Positions 1 through 4,858 are shown, counted from the first letter of the stretch. The stretch is DNA of 5,158 bases from Acidobacteriota bacterium (GCA_021828225.1 JAKASH010000297.1:1-5158), one strand, 5' to 3'. Program-made: numbers and translations. The notes: a model not told the origin generated them from the letters alone.

Positions 1-149
1 TCTGGCATGTCGGTTGCTGCGATTCCTCAAAGAACAAGCACGCGACGAAGCATTTCCAATCAAGCCAGCACCCCATCATGAAATCGATTGAGCCCGGCGA
101 GGATTGGGGCTGGTGCTACGTCGATGAGGTGTACGTTGACTTCTCCTGA
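1..149 (+). CDS. UBP-type zinc-finger protein, C-terminal part (5' end outside window)
   Basis: The reading frame is open from the left edge (first whole codon at 3) to TGA at 147-149 and gives 48 residues. They match the C-terminal half of small bacterial UBP-type zinc-finger proteins: HVGCCDSS, then HATKHF, HPIMKS and the closing block EPGEDWGWCYVDEV. Cys and His residues in GCCD, KHATKH and QHP fit the zinc ligands of this fold. In eukaryotes the domain binds the free C-terminus of ubiquitin; the role of the stand-alone bacterial version is not known. Family members are usually about 80-100 aa, so roughly half is missing here. The residue two before HVGCC is normally Cys followed by Gly (CGHVGCC), but here the codons are NTC-TGG, so the expected Cys appears absent. 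The stop overlaps the next gene by 14 bases, which suggests translational coupling. Family assignment is confident; function is not. Confidence 0.85.
   Translation, partial: WHVGCCDSSKNKHATKHFQSSQHPIMKSIEPGEDWGWCYVDEVYVDFS
126..129 (+). promoter_or_regulatory. Shine-Dalgarno GAGG selecting the TTG start at 136
   Basis: GAGG lies six bases before TTG at 136 and inside the end of the upstream zinc-finger gene. The other in-frame starts, TTG at 88 and ATG at 124, have no comparable site, and the DUF5996 homology begins only at the EWPPLP segment (from about 145). This favours 136 as the start. Confidence 0.5.
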
Positions 150-1032
150 ATGGCCGCCGCTTCCGTTTCCTGACTGGGAAGCCACCTGCGACACGCTCCA
201 CATGTGGACGCAGATCGTGGGCAAAACGCGCCTGGCGCTTACGCCGGTCGAGAACCATTGGTGGAACGTTCCGCTCTATGTCACGACCTGCGGCCTGGGC
301 ACATCACCTGTTCCGTTTCAACACGAGACGTTCGAGGTTGAGTTTGACTTCATCTCGCACAAGCTCGCCATTTGGACCAGCAAAGGGGACGCGCGGAGCA
401 TGGACCTGTTTCCGCGTTCGGTCGCGGATTTCTATCGCGAATATATGGCGTGCCTGAACTCGCTCGGAATTGAGGTGAGCATCCGTCCCATCCCGGATGA
501 GTTTGACGATCCGACTCCTTTTGATCAGGATCAGCACCACGCTTCCTACGATACGCGGTACGTTGAGAACTTCCGGCGCATCCTGATCAGCGCTGACCTG
601 GTTCTCAAGCAGTTCCGGTCGCGCTTTTTCGGCAAGTGCAGTCCTGTCCATTTCTTCTGGGGCTCATTCGATTTGGCCGTGAGCCGTTTTTCCGGCCGGC
701 GCGCTTCGTTGGCACAGGATATAGATGCCATCACGCGCGAGGCCTATTCGCACGAGGTGATCAGTTGCGGTTTCTGGCCGGGCGATCGGAGATTCAAGCA
801 TCCGGCGTTTTATTCCTACACCAGTCCGGCCCCGTCCGGGCTTGAACATGAGATTGTGCGCCCGAGCACCGCACGCTGGGATACCCAACTGCGAGAGTTC
901 ATCATCAATTACGACGATGTTTGCACTGCCGAGTCCCCCGACCAGGCGATCCTCGACTTCTGCCAAAGTACTTACGAAGCGGGAGCGAAGCTCGCCCATT
1001 GGGACCGGGACGCACTCGAACGAAAGCCGTAG
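136..1032 (+). CDS. DUF5996 family protein
   Basis: From TTG at 136 the product is 298 aa and starts MTSPEWPPLP, the usual opening of the DUF5996 family, whose members are about 300 aa. Family landmarks seen in order are HMWTQIVGKTRLAL (residues 22-35), NHWWNVPLYV (40-49), RSVADFYREYM in the first half, GKCSPVHFFWGSFDLA (166-181) followed by VSRFSGRR, REAYSHEVISCGFWPGD (201-217) and a C-terminal YDDV plus LDFCQSTYEAGAKL. No signal peptide or membrane segment is visible, so it is expected in the cytoplasm. The biochemical role of the family is unknown; conserved Trp, His and Arg clusters hint at an enzyme or ligand-binding fold, but I can name no reaction. It overlaps the zinc-finger gene by 14 bases and is probably co-transcribed and translationally coupled with it. 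A start at TTG 88 (314 aa) or ATG 124 is possible but less likely. Confidence 0.9.
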   Translation: MTSPEWPPLPFPDWEATCDTLHMWTQIVGKTRLALTPVENHWWNVPLYVTTCGLGTSPVPFQHETFEVEFDFISHKLAIWTSKGDARSMDLFPRSVADFYREYMACLNSLGIEVSIRPIPDEFDDPTPFDQDQHHASYDTRYVENFRRILISADLVLKQFRSRFFGKCSPVHFFWGSFDLAVSRFSGRRASLAQDIDAITREAYSHEVISCGFWPGDRRFKHPAFYSYTSPAPSGLEHEIVRPSTARWDTQLREFIINYDDVCTAESPDQAILDFCQSTYEAGAKLAHWDRDALERKP

Positions 1033-1089
1033 CACCTGGAGCACCGGCAACGGGAAGGCGCAGCTACCGGGATTGATTTCTGCTTTTGC

Positions 1090-1120
1090 GGGAAGTAGCC
1101 CGTGGCCTTCAGCCCTTTTT
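1090..1120 (+). terminator. Candidate intrinsic terminator after the DUF5996 gene
   Basis: GCC (1098-1100) pairs with GGC (1104-1106) around a CGT loop. GAAG (1092-1095) pairs with CTTC (1107-1110) with a two-base bulge, and outer GG pairs with CC across an AG bulge. TTTTT follows at 1116-1120. The stem is imperfect, so confidence is moderate. Its position just before the next -35 box makes sense as an operon boundary. Confidence 0.45.
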
Positions 1121-1122
1121 CC

Positions 1123-1150
1123 TTGACAAACCTGGGCCTGTTTGTATGAA
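1123..1150 (+). promoter_or_regulatory. Sigma70-like promoter of the M-box leader
   Basis: A perfect -35 box TTGACA (1123-1128) is followed after 16 bases by TATGAA (1145-1150), a four-of-six match to the -10 consensus. Transcription would begin near 1156-1158, just before the leader hairpin and about 55 bases before the riboswitch aptamer. This is the only good promoter seen ahead of the Mg2+ operon. Confidence 0.65.
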
Positions 1151-1163
1151 GATAAATGTGGAG

Positions 1164-1187
1164 TTTTGCCATTGCCAGGAGGCAAAA
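1164..1187 (+). other. 5' leader hairpin ahead of the riboswitch
   Basis: TTTTGCC (1164-1170) and GGCAAAA (1181-1187) form a perfect 7-bp stem with a 10-base loop. It lies close to the predicted transcript 5' end and has no T-run after it, so it is not a terminator. It could protect the 5' end or insulate aptamer folding; this is inference. Confidence 0.45.
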
Positions 1188-1210
1188 GGGAAGCACAAAA
1201 GTAAGAACAG

Positions 1211-1377
1211 ACCTCGTTAGGCGAGGTTACCACGCAAACACAAGCCACTGCCCGGAAACCCGGAGACGGGCCAACGGGTAGAGCAGACATGGCCGGATTA
1301 AGGCTTTGTCTAAGGTGGCTATCCTCATGGGGACGGGGAGCGTACGTTGTGTGGAGCTGAAGCTCAGACCAGGAGGT
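1211..1377 (+). promoter_or_regulatory. M-box (ykoK leader) Mg2+ riboswitch aptamer
   Basis: The conserved M-box core is present: CGTTAGGCGAGG at the 5' side, ACAAGCCACTGCCC, GCCAACGGGTA, and GCCGGATTAAGGC. The helices can be drawn by eye. P1 is ACCTC 1211-1215 with GAGGT 1373-1377. P2 is 1231-1237 with 1347-1353 (7 bp, one G-U). P3 is AGCCAC 1243-1248 with GTGGCT 1315-1320. P4 is CCCG 1251-1254 with CGGG 1275-1278, capped by CCCG-GAGA-CGGG (1259-1270, a GNRA tetraloop). P5/P6 is AGACA 1285-1289 with TGTCT 1307-1311 plus an inner GGCC/GGCT pair. A small GAGC-TGAA-GCTC hairpin (1354-1365) precedes the P1 3' strand. M-box RNAs bind several Mg2+ ions and usually switch off magnesium transporter genes when cell Mg2+ is high. 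The downstream MgtE-type and NRAMP-type genes and the terminator at 1415-1447 fit that. Confidence 0.94.
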
Positions 1378-1380
1378 TAT

Positions 1381-1401
1381 CCGGCCGATGATTCGGCCCG
1401 G
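1381..1401 (+). other. Linker hairpin between aptamer and terminator
   Basis: CCGGCCGA (1381-1388) pairs with TCGGCCCGG (1393-1401), giving eight base pairs with one bulged C and a four-base TGAT loop. It starts four bases after the P1 3' strand. It has no T-run and is probably a spacer element of the expression platform, or part of an alternative antiterminator fold. Confidence 0.5.
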
Positions 1402-1414
1402 ATTGAATTTTCTG

Positions 1415-1447
1415 CCCCGTGGGAGCATCAGCTCACACGGGGTTTTT
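1415..1447 (+). terminator. Riboswitch-controlled intrinsic terminator
   Basis: CCCCGTG (1415-1421) pairs perfectly with CACGGGG (1436-1442). Inside, after a G/A mismatch, GAGC (1423-1426) pairs with GCTC (1431-1434) around an ATCA loop. TTTTT (1443-1447) and then AATTTT follow. This is a textbook terminator 84 bases before the start codon of the next gene, so it must be read through for expression. The 5' arm CCCCGT (1415-1420) can alternatively pair with ACGGGG (1333-1338) in the aptamer's 3' half. That offers a possible antiterminator when Mg2+ is low and the aptamer is unfolded. Confidence 0.9.
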
Positions 1448-1491
1448 AATTTTGCAGGCGGTTTCAAGCTCAGAGGTTTTCCGGGCTTGCG

Positions 1492-1525
1492 GAGAGCCGG
1501 TGCTGCAGCGCTCTCTCGCGGGAGA
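1492..1525 (+). promoter_or_regulatory. Shine-Dalgarno GGAG for the MgtE-N/CBS gene, next to competing hairpins
   Basis: GGAG at 1521-1524 lies six bases before ATG 1531 and clearly sets that start. Upstream, GAGAGC (1492-1497) can pair with GCTCTC (1510-1515). TCTC (1514-1517) can instead pair with GAGA (1522-1525), covering part of the site. The two pairings share bases 1514-1515. Whether this matters for translation is unknown. Confidence 0.55.
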
Positions 1526-1530
1526 ATCCA

Positions 1531-2772
1531 ATGATTTACTTTACCGAAATTCAGAATCTGCCGGCTTATGATGTGATGGGTGCGTACCTGGGCCGCATCA
1601 TTGACCTGGGGATTGACCCGAACCAGAACGCGCTTCGCGTGGCGGCCTACCTGGTCGAGACACTGGACAAGAAGCTGATCTATATCACCCGTGAGCAGAT
1701 GCAGTCGATTACCGTACGTTCCGCGCAGACCTCGGTGACGCGCGCCGAGATCCACGCCAACAAGCCTTTTGGAGAACTGCTGCGGGTCAAGAAGGACGTC
1801 CTCGATCAGCAGGTGATTGACGTGAACCATCGCAAGGTGGTGCGGGTCAATGACATTGATCTGGAAATTCAGCCGACCGACGGCCACACGGAGCTGCGGG
1901 TGCTGGCTGTGAACGTGGGACTGGCCGCTGCCGTGCGCCGGCTGCTGCAGGGAGTGACGGCCAAGCATACCATCCGGAAGGTTTCCGGCTTTATTCCCTC
2001 CAAGACCATCCGATGGGAATTCGTTAACCTGATCGAGGCGGACGCCGCGCGCAGGCTGAAGCTCCGAATCTCCTACGAAAGGCTGGCGCGCCTTCATCCG
2101 GCGGATATCGCCGACATTCTGGAAGAGTTGAGCCGCGACGAGCAACGGTCTGTGATTGAATCGCTCGATCATGAGACGGCTGCGCAGGCCATCTCTGAGA
2201 TTCCAACCTCCATGCAGGCCGCGCTGCTGCAAAGCATCCCGGTTGAGAAGGCAGCCGACATTGTGGATGAAATGGCGCCGGACGAAGCGGCCGACGTCCT
2301 CCAGGAAATGCCTCCGGAAACTTCGGCCAAGCTGCTGGCCGACATGGAGAAAGAAGGCGCTCAGGAGGTCAAAGAGTTGCTGGGCTTTGAGGAAGACACC
2401 GCCGGCGCCCTGATGACCACCCATTATGTCGCGCTGGATGCAACGGCGACGGTTGAGGATGTCATCGAAGCACTGAAAGAATTCGAGGGATCGCTCGAAT
2501 CCGTTCATGCCGTCTTCCTGATTGACAAGGAGGAGCACCTGGTGGGCACTGTTCCCCTGGCGCGCATCCTGCTGGCGCCGGCCCGGACCCCGCTGAGGGA
2601 GCTTTCCAGGGAAGAGATTCGCAGCGTGCCGACGGAAACGGATGCAAGGGCGATTATCGACCTGTTCAGGAAGTATAACCTTCTGGCCCTTCCGGTGGTG
2701 GATGACAAGCAGCATTTGGCGGGCGTGGTGACGGCGGACGACGTCCTCGACCTGGTCGTAAGCCGCAGGTAG
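1531..2772 (+). CDS. Soluble PRC-barrel / MgtE N-domain / CBS-pair protein, putative Mg2+ sensor subunit
   Basis: The product has 413 aa. Residues about 1-75 (YDVMGAYLGRIIDLGID) and about 85-160 (VIDVNHRKVVRVNDIDL) look like two PRC-barrel-type modules. Residues about 181-285 form an MgtE N-terminal superhelical domain with the hallmark LHPADIADILEEL and repeated acidic helices (KAADIVDEM, EAADVLQEMPPE). From EDTAGALMTTHYV (about 288) a first CBS motif runs to about 350, and a second ends in LLALPVVDDKQHLAGVV and DDVLDLV. The chain stops right after CBS2, where a true MgtE continues into five membrane helices; no hydrophobic segments are present. In MgtE the N and CBS domains bind cytosolic Mg2+ and close the pore. 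Here the same module is detached, placed behind an M-box, and followed by an NRAMP-type permease. I infer that it senses Mg2+ and gates or supports that permease in trans. Databases may label such proteins 'magnesium transporter', which would mislead because it cannot itself form a channel. Confidence 0.93.
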   Translation: MIYFTEIQNLPAYDVMGAYLGRIIDLGIDPNQNALRVAAYLVETLDKKLIYITREQMQSITVRSAQTSVTRAEIHANKPFGELLRVKKDVLDQQVIDVNHRKVVRVNDIDLEIQPTDGHTELRVLAVNVGLAAAVRRLLQGVTAKHTIRKVSGFIPSKTIRWEFVNLIEADAARRLKLRISYERLARLHPADIADILEELSRDEQRSVIESLDHETAAQAISEIPTSMQAALLQSIPVEKAADIVDEMAPDEAADVLQEMPPETSAKLLADMEKEGAQEVKELLGFEEDTAGALMTTHYVALDATATVEDVIEALKEFEGSLESVHAVFLIDKEEHLVGTVPLARILLAPARTPLRELSREEIRSVPTETDARAIIDLFRKYNLLALPVVDDKQHLAGVVTADDVLDLVVSRR

Positions 2773-2871
2773 GCGTAAGCCCTGCTGACGGCCACCGCCG
2801 GATGCGCGTTCGACGGCTGAGAAGTCCCGTCGGCTCAATCTGCAATCGAAGCTTTCACGAACTCGCGCGGC

Positions 2872-2895
2872 GCCCGGATGCTTCGCATCCTGGGC
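2872..2895 (+). other. Intercistronic hairpin 1
   Basis: GCCC-GGATGC (2872-2881) pairs with GCATCC-T-GGGC (2885-2895): ten base pairs with one bulged T and a TTC loop. No T-run follows, so it is not a simple terminator. It lies in the 224-base gap between the MgtE-N/CBS gene and the permease and may be a transcript-stability or processing element. Confidence 0.55.
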
Positions 2896-2909
2896 AAGCG
2901 GGAGCATGC

Positions 2910-2935
2910 CACGCCGGTTGTTTGAGACCGGCGTG
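2910..2935 (+). other. Intercistronic hairpin 2, perfect 9-bp inverted repeat
   Basis: CACGCCGGT (2910-2918) and ACCGGCGTG (2927-2935) are perfect inverted repeats around an eight-base TGTTTGAG loop, 61 bases before the permease start. It could be an RNA hairpin tuning relative expression of the two genes or a DNA-binding site. No promoter with good -35 and -10 boxes is visible in this gap, so read-through from the M-box promoter is the simplest view. Confidence 0.55.
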
Positions 2936-2996
2936 AATTTCAGAGTTATCCCTGAAAGGCGGACCGGCGACATCGGATCTCCGGCCCAGATTACCC

Positions 2997-4259
2997 ATGG
3001 ATCGCAAACGCCTGAAAAGGTTCCGGACAAGGTTGCTGATCTTTCTGGCCGTGGTGGGCCCGGGGATTATCACTGCCAACGTCGATAACGACGCCGGAGG
3101 GATCTATACCTATTCGGTGGCCGGGGCGCGCTTTGGCTACACGCTGCTCTGGACGCTGATCCCCATTACCATCGCGCTGATCGTGGTGCAGGAGATCGTG
3201 GCGCGCATGGGTGTGGTGACCGGCAAAGGGCTGGCGGACCTGATCCGCGAGGAATACGGCTTCCGGATGACCTTTATCCTGATGGTTTGCCTGCTGGTGG
3301 CGGACCTGGGCAACACGATCTCGGAATTTGCCGGGCTCGCCTCCGGGATGTCGGTGTTCGGCGCCAGCCGCTATGTGATCGTACCGCTCGGGGCGATCAT
3401 TGTCTGGGCGCTGGTGGTGAAGGGAACCTATCGGTTTGTTGAGAAGGTCTTCCTGGTTGCCTGCGTCTTCTACATTGCTTACCCCATTTCCAGCTTTCTG
3501 GCACGCCCTTCCTGGTCTGAGGCGATGATCAACACCGTCAAGCCGGCGTTCCGGTTCGATCATAGCTACCTCTATATGATCATCGGATTGGTCGGAACTA
3601 CCATTGCGCCCTGGATGCAGTTTTACCTGCAGTCGGCGGTTGTGGAAAAGGGCGTCAAGGTCAAAGATTGGATCTACTCGCGCTGGGATGTGATTGTTGG
3701 GTGCATCGCTACCGATGTGGTTGCCTTCTTTATCATCGTTGCCTGTGCGGCCACCCTCTACGCCAGCGGGCATCGCGACATCCAGAACGCCGGGGATGCG
3801 GCGCTGGCTTTGAGGCCGCTGGCCGGCCATGCGGCGAGCGCGCTGTTCGCCTTCGGGTTGGCCAACGCCTCGCTGTTTTCGGCTAGCATCCTGCCGCTTG
3901 CGACCGCCTACTACGTGTGCGAAGGCCTGGGGCTCGAGTCGGGCATCGACAAGCGCGTCGAAGAGGCTCCCACGTTCTACTGGCTCTATACGGGCCTCAT
4001 CGTTCTCGGCGCGCTGGCCGTGGTGCTTCTCAGCGAGAGAATGCAGGTGCCCATTATCCTGCTTTCGCAGGTGATCAACGGCATCATGCTGCCCTTTGTG
4101 CTGATCTTCATGCTGCGCCTTTCGAACCGCCAGGACCTGATGGGCGATTACCGGAACACCCGGGCATTCAACATCATCGCCTGGATCACCTGCGTCACCA
4201 TGATTATCCTCACGGCGCTTCTGCTGAGCTCGCTCTTCTTTCCCCATCTGTCCCCCTGA
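2997..4259 (+). CDS. NRAMP-family (SLC11-like) divalent metal transporter, NRMT-like, probable Mg2+ importer
   Basis: The product is a 420-aa inner-membrane protein with about 11 hydrophobic helices, roughly at residues 14-38, 48-68, 92-116, 126-142, 150-170, 190-212, 232-256, 281-312, 329-346, 352-374 and 391-415, the normal NRAMP layout and length. VVGPGIITANVDNDAGG (19-35) corresponds to TM1 and GTTIAPWMQFYLQS (200-213) to TM6. Canonical Mn/Fe carriers have DPGN in TM1 and MPH in TM6. Here D30 is kept but followed by NDAGG, and Met and His are replaced by A204 and W206. The TM6 Met is known to favour transition metals over Ca2+ and Mg2+, and its loss is seen in NRAMP-related magnesium transporters (NRMTs). 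With the upstream M-box and MgtE-type sensor, Mg2+ uptake is the best inference. Mn2+ or Fe2+ transport cannot be excluded. ATG 2997 is the first usable start in the frame; its Shine-Dalgarno is poor, so translation may be weak or depend on upstream structure. Confidence 0.93.
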   Translation: MDRKRLKRFRTRLLIFLAVVGPGIITANVDNDAGGIYTYSVAGARFGYTLLWTLIPITIALIVVQEIVARMGVVTGKGLADLIREEYGFRMTFILMVCLLVADLGNTISEFAGLASGMSVFGASRYVIVPLGAIIVWALVVKGTYRFVEKVFLVACVFYIAYPISSFLARPSWSEAMINTVKPAFRFDHSYLYMIIGLVGTTIAPWMQFYLQSAVVEKGVKVKDWIYSRWDVIVGCIATDVVAFFIIVACAATLYASGHRDIQNAGDAALALRPLAGHAASALFAFGLANASLFSASILPLATAYYVCEGLGLESGIDKRVEEAPTFYWLYTGLIVLGALAVVLLSERMQVPIILLSQVINGIMLPFVLIFMLRLSNRQDLMGDYRNTRAFNIIAWITCVTMIILTALLLSSLFFPHLSP

Positions 4260-4328
4260 TTCCGCAGGTGTGACGGCGTTTTATCTAGCCTAATAAACTA
4301 GGATTATGGAAGCGGGCGGCCGGCGGCG

Positions 4329-4370
4329 CAGCACAGGTTGCCGGGCTGATTCCTGCTGCCGGCAGGGCTG
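4329..4370 (+). other. Hairpin downstream of the permease gene
   Basis: TGCCGG (4339-4344) pairs with CCGGCA (4359-4364). An outer CAGC (4329-4332) can pair with GCTG (4367-4370) across an internal loop. No T-run follows directly, so it is not a convincing intrinsic terminator. It is the best 3'-end structure seen after the transporter operon. The stretch 4260-4328 shows nothing else I can name. Confidence 0.3.
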
Positions 4371-4389
4371 TCAAGGCGGGCAGACGCAG

Positions 4390-4590
4390 TTCCGGTTCGT
4401 TTCCGGTTCGTTTTTTTGCCGCTCCTTTGTTTTCAGCAACATGGCCCGCTTTGTTTTCCGGTTTGTTTCCGGTTCGTTTTTTCGGCTCTTCCTTTATTTT
4501 CAACAAGTTCGGTAGCTTCGTTTCCGGTTCGTTTCCGGTTCGTTTTTCTGGGTCATCGTTTGCTTTCAATAACTTCCCCGGTTCGTTTTT
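4390..4590. repeat. 66-bp-period tandem repeat array with nested 11-bp repeats
   Basis: Three units each begin with two copies of an 11-mer TTCCGGTTCGT. The first hexamer TTCCGG falls at 4390, 4456 and 4522 (exactly 66 apart) and the second at 4401, 4467 and 4533 (again 66 apart, 11 from the first). Each unit then has a T-run and a diverged T-rich segment with TTTTCAGCAAC, TTTTCAACAAG or TTTCAATAAC. A shorter fourth copy ends in CCGGTTCGTTTTT at 4578-4590. On the minus strand the frame stays open across the units and gives a 22-residue repeat with the core KRTGNEPE, with spacing and the short copy in multiples of three. That frame (GTG near 4644 to 4285) has no Shine-Dalgarno and low-complexity content, so I do not call it a gene. 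Divergence between units points to an old expansion. Confidence 0.85.
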
Positions 4591-4592
4591 AA

Positions 4593-4610
4593 AAAAAAGA
4601 ATTCTTTTTT
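4593..4610. repeat. A/T-tract palindrome AAAAAAGAATTCTTTTTT
   Basis: A perfect 18-bp palindrome centred on GAATTC lies in an unbroken T5-A8-GAATTC-T6 context at 4586-4610, right at the end of the tandem array. It could be intrinsically bent or easily melted DNA. From 4611 to 4722 I see nothing further except a short CCTGGCCAGG palindrome at 4705-4714. Confidence 0.6.
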
Positions 4611-4722
4611 CTTTTCTTGCGTCAATTAAAGCGACTATGTGCACAATTCACGATGACCCGTCTCGCTTCCTGGCGGTCTGCGTTCATCCTTGATGCCTCT
4701 GCCGCCTGGCCAGGTTCAGGTT

Positions 4723-4774
4723 GTACGGGCGCGCCTTGTGGGCGTCCGAGGGCGGGCACGAGACCCGCGCCTAC
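4723..4774. repeat. Dispersed intergenic repeat with imperfect inverted ends
   Basis: The 52-bp block begins GTACGGGCGCGCC and ends CCCGCGCCTAC, so its ends are imperfect inverted repeats. Its middle carries GTGGGCGTCCGAGGGCGGGC. Read on the minus strand it would encode GAGLVPALGRPQGAP, a string I recognise as a recurrent false translation of a dispersed GC-rich intergenic element in many bacterial genomes. I therefore treat it as a repeat and not as coding sequence. Copy number in this genome cannot be seen from the window. Confidence 0.6.
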
Positions 4775-4799
4775 CACCCGGCGGGCGGCGAATCCAATC

Positions 4800-4840
4800 G
4801 AAAAGACTAGCATAATAGCGTAGAGTTGTCAAGTCTTTTC
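4800..4840. repeat. Inverted repeat GAAAAGACT / AGTCTTTTC
   Basis: GAAAAGACT (4800-4808) and AGTCTTTTC (4832-4840) are perfect 9-bp inverted repeats around a 23-base AT-rich spacer. They overlap the possible minus-strand promoter, so the arms could be an operator, or the ends of a small repeat element. Confidence 0.6.
4804..4832 (-). promoter_or_regulatory. Possible minus-strand sigma70-like promoter
   Basis: On the minus strand TTGACA (plus 4832-4827) is followed after 17 bases by TAGTCT (plus 4809-4804). This has a perfect -35 and the key T-A---T of the -10. It would transcribe leftward through the 52-bp repeat and the tandem array. No supported gene lies downstream, so it may drive a noncoding RNA or simply be part of a repeat. 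Confidence 0.35.
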
Positions 4841-4843
4841 TGC

Positions 4844-4858
4844 GGGCGCAGCGCGCCC
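4844..4858. repeat. Palindrome GGGCGC-agc-GCGCCC
   Basis: A perfect 6-bp GC-only inverted repeat with a three-base loop, four bases after the 4800-4840 inverted repeat. A weaker GGGAG-aat-CTCCC palindrome follows at 4881-4893. Confidence 0.6.

Noticed and set aside
88..135. N-terminal extension of the DUF5996 protein from TTG at 88
   Set aside because: Those codons lie within the zinc-finger gene's conserved EPGEDWGW region in another frame, have no Shine-Dalgarno, and precede the start of family homology.
1211..1377. yybP-ykoY (Mn2+) riboswitch, considered because NRAMP genes are often Mn2+ transporters
   Set aside because: The conserved blocks and all helices match the M-box, including GCCAACGGG and GCCGGATTAAGGC; the short four-way-junction-like Mn2+ motif is not present.
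664..3030. A 788-codon open frame on the minus strand spanning the DUF5996 end, riboswitch and MgtE-N/CBS gene
   Set aside because: It runs antisense through a riboswitch and two well-supported genes, its translation has no recognisable domain, and it reflects high GC content and codon bias on the opposite strand.
2991..4247. A 418-codon minus-strand frame opposite the permease
   Set aside because: It is the exact antisense shadow of the NRAMP gene; the product is rich in His, Asp, Gln and Arg with no family match, as expected of a complement of hydrophobic codons.
4390..4590. CRISPR array
   Set aside because: The 66-bp units are continuous diverged repeats with no constant repeat alternating with unique spacers, and no cas gene is nearby.
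4285..4644. Minus-strand gene encoding 22-residue repeats
   Set aside because: The start is GTG without a Shine-Dalgarno, most of the length is the tandem array, and both strands stay open through it because the repeat lacks stops. Kept as a finding and not called as a gene.
4622..4813. Minus-strand 63-codon frame containing GAGLVPALGRPQGAP
   Set aside because: The recognisable string comes from a dispersed intergenic repeat often mis-annotated as protein, and there is no supported ribosome site.
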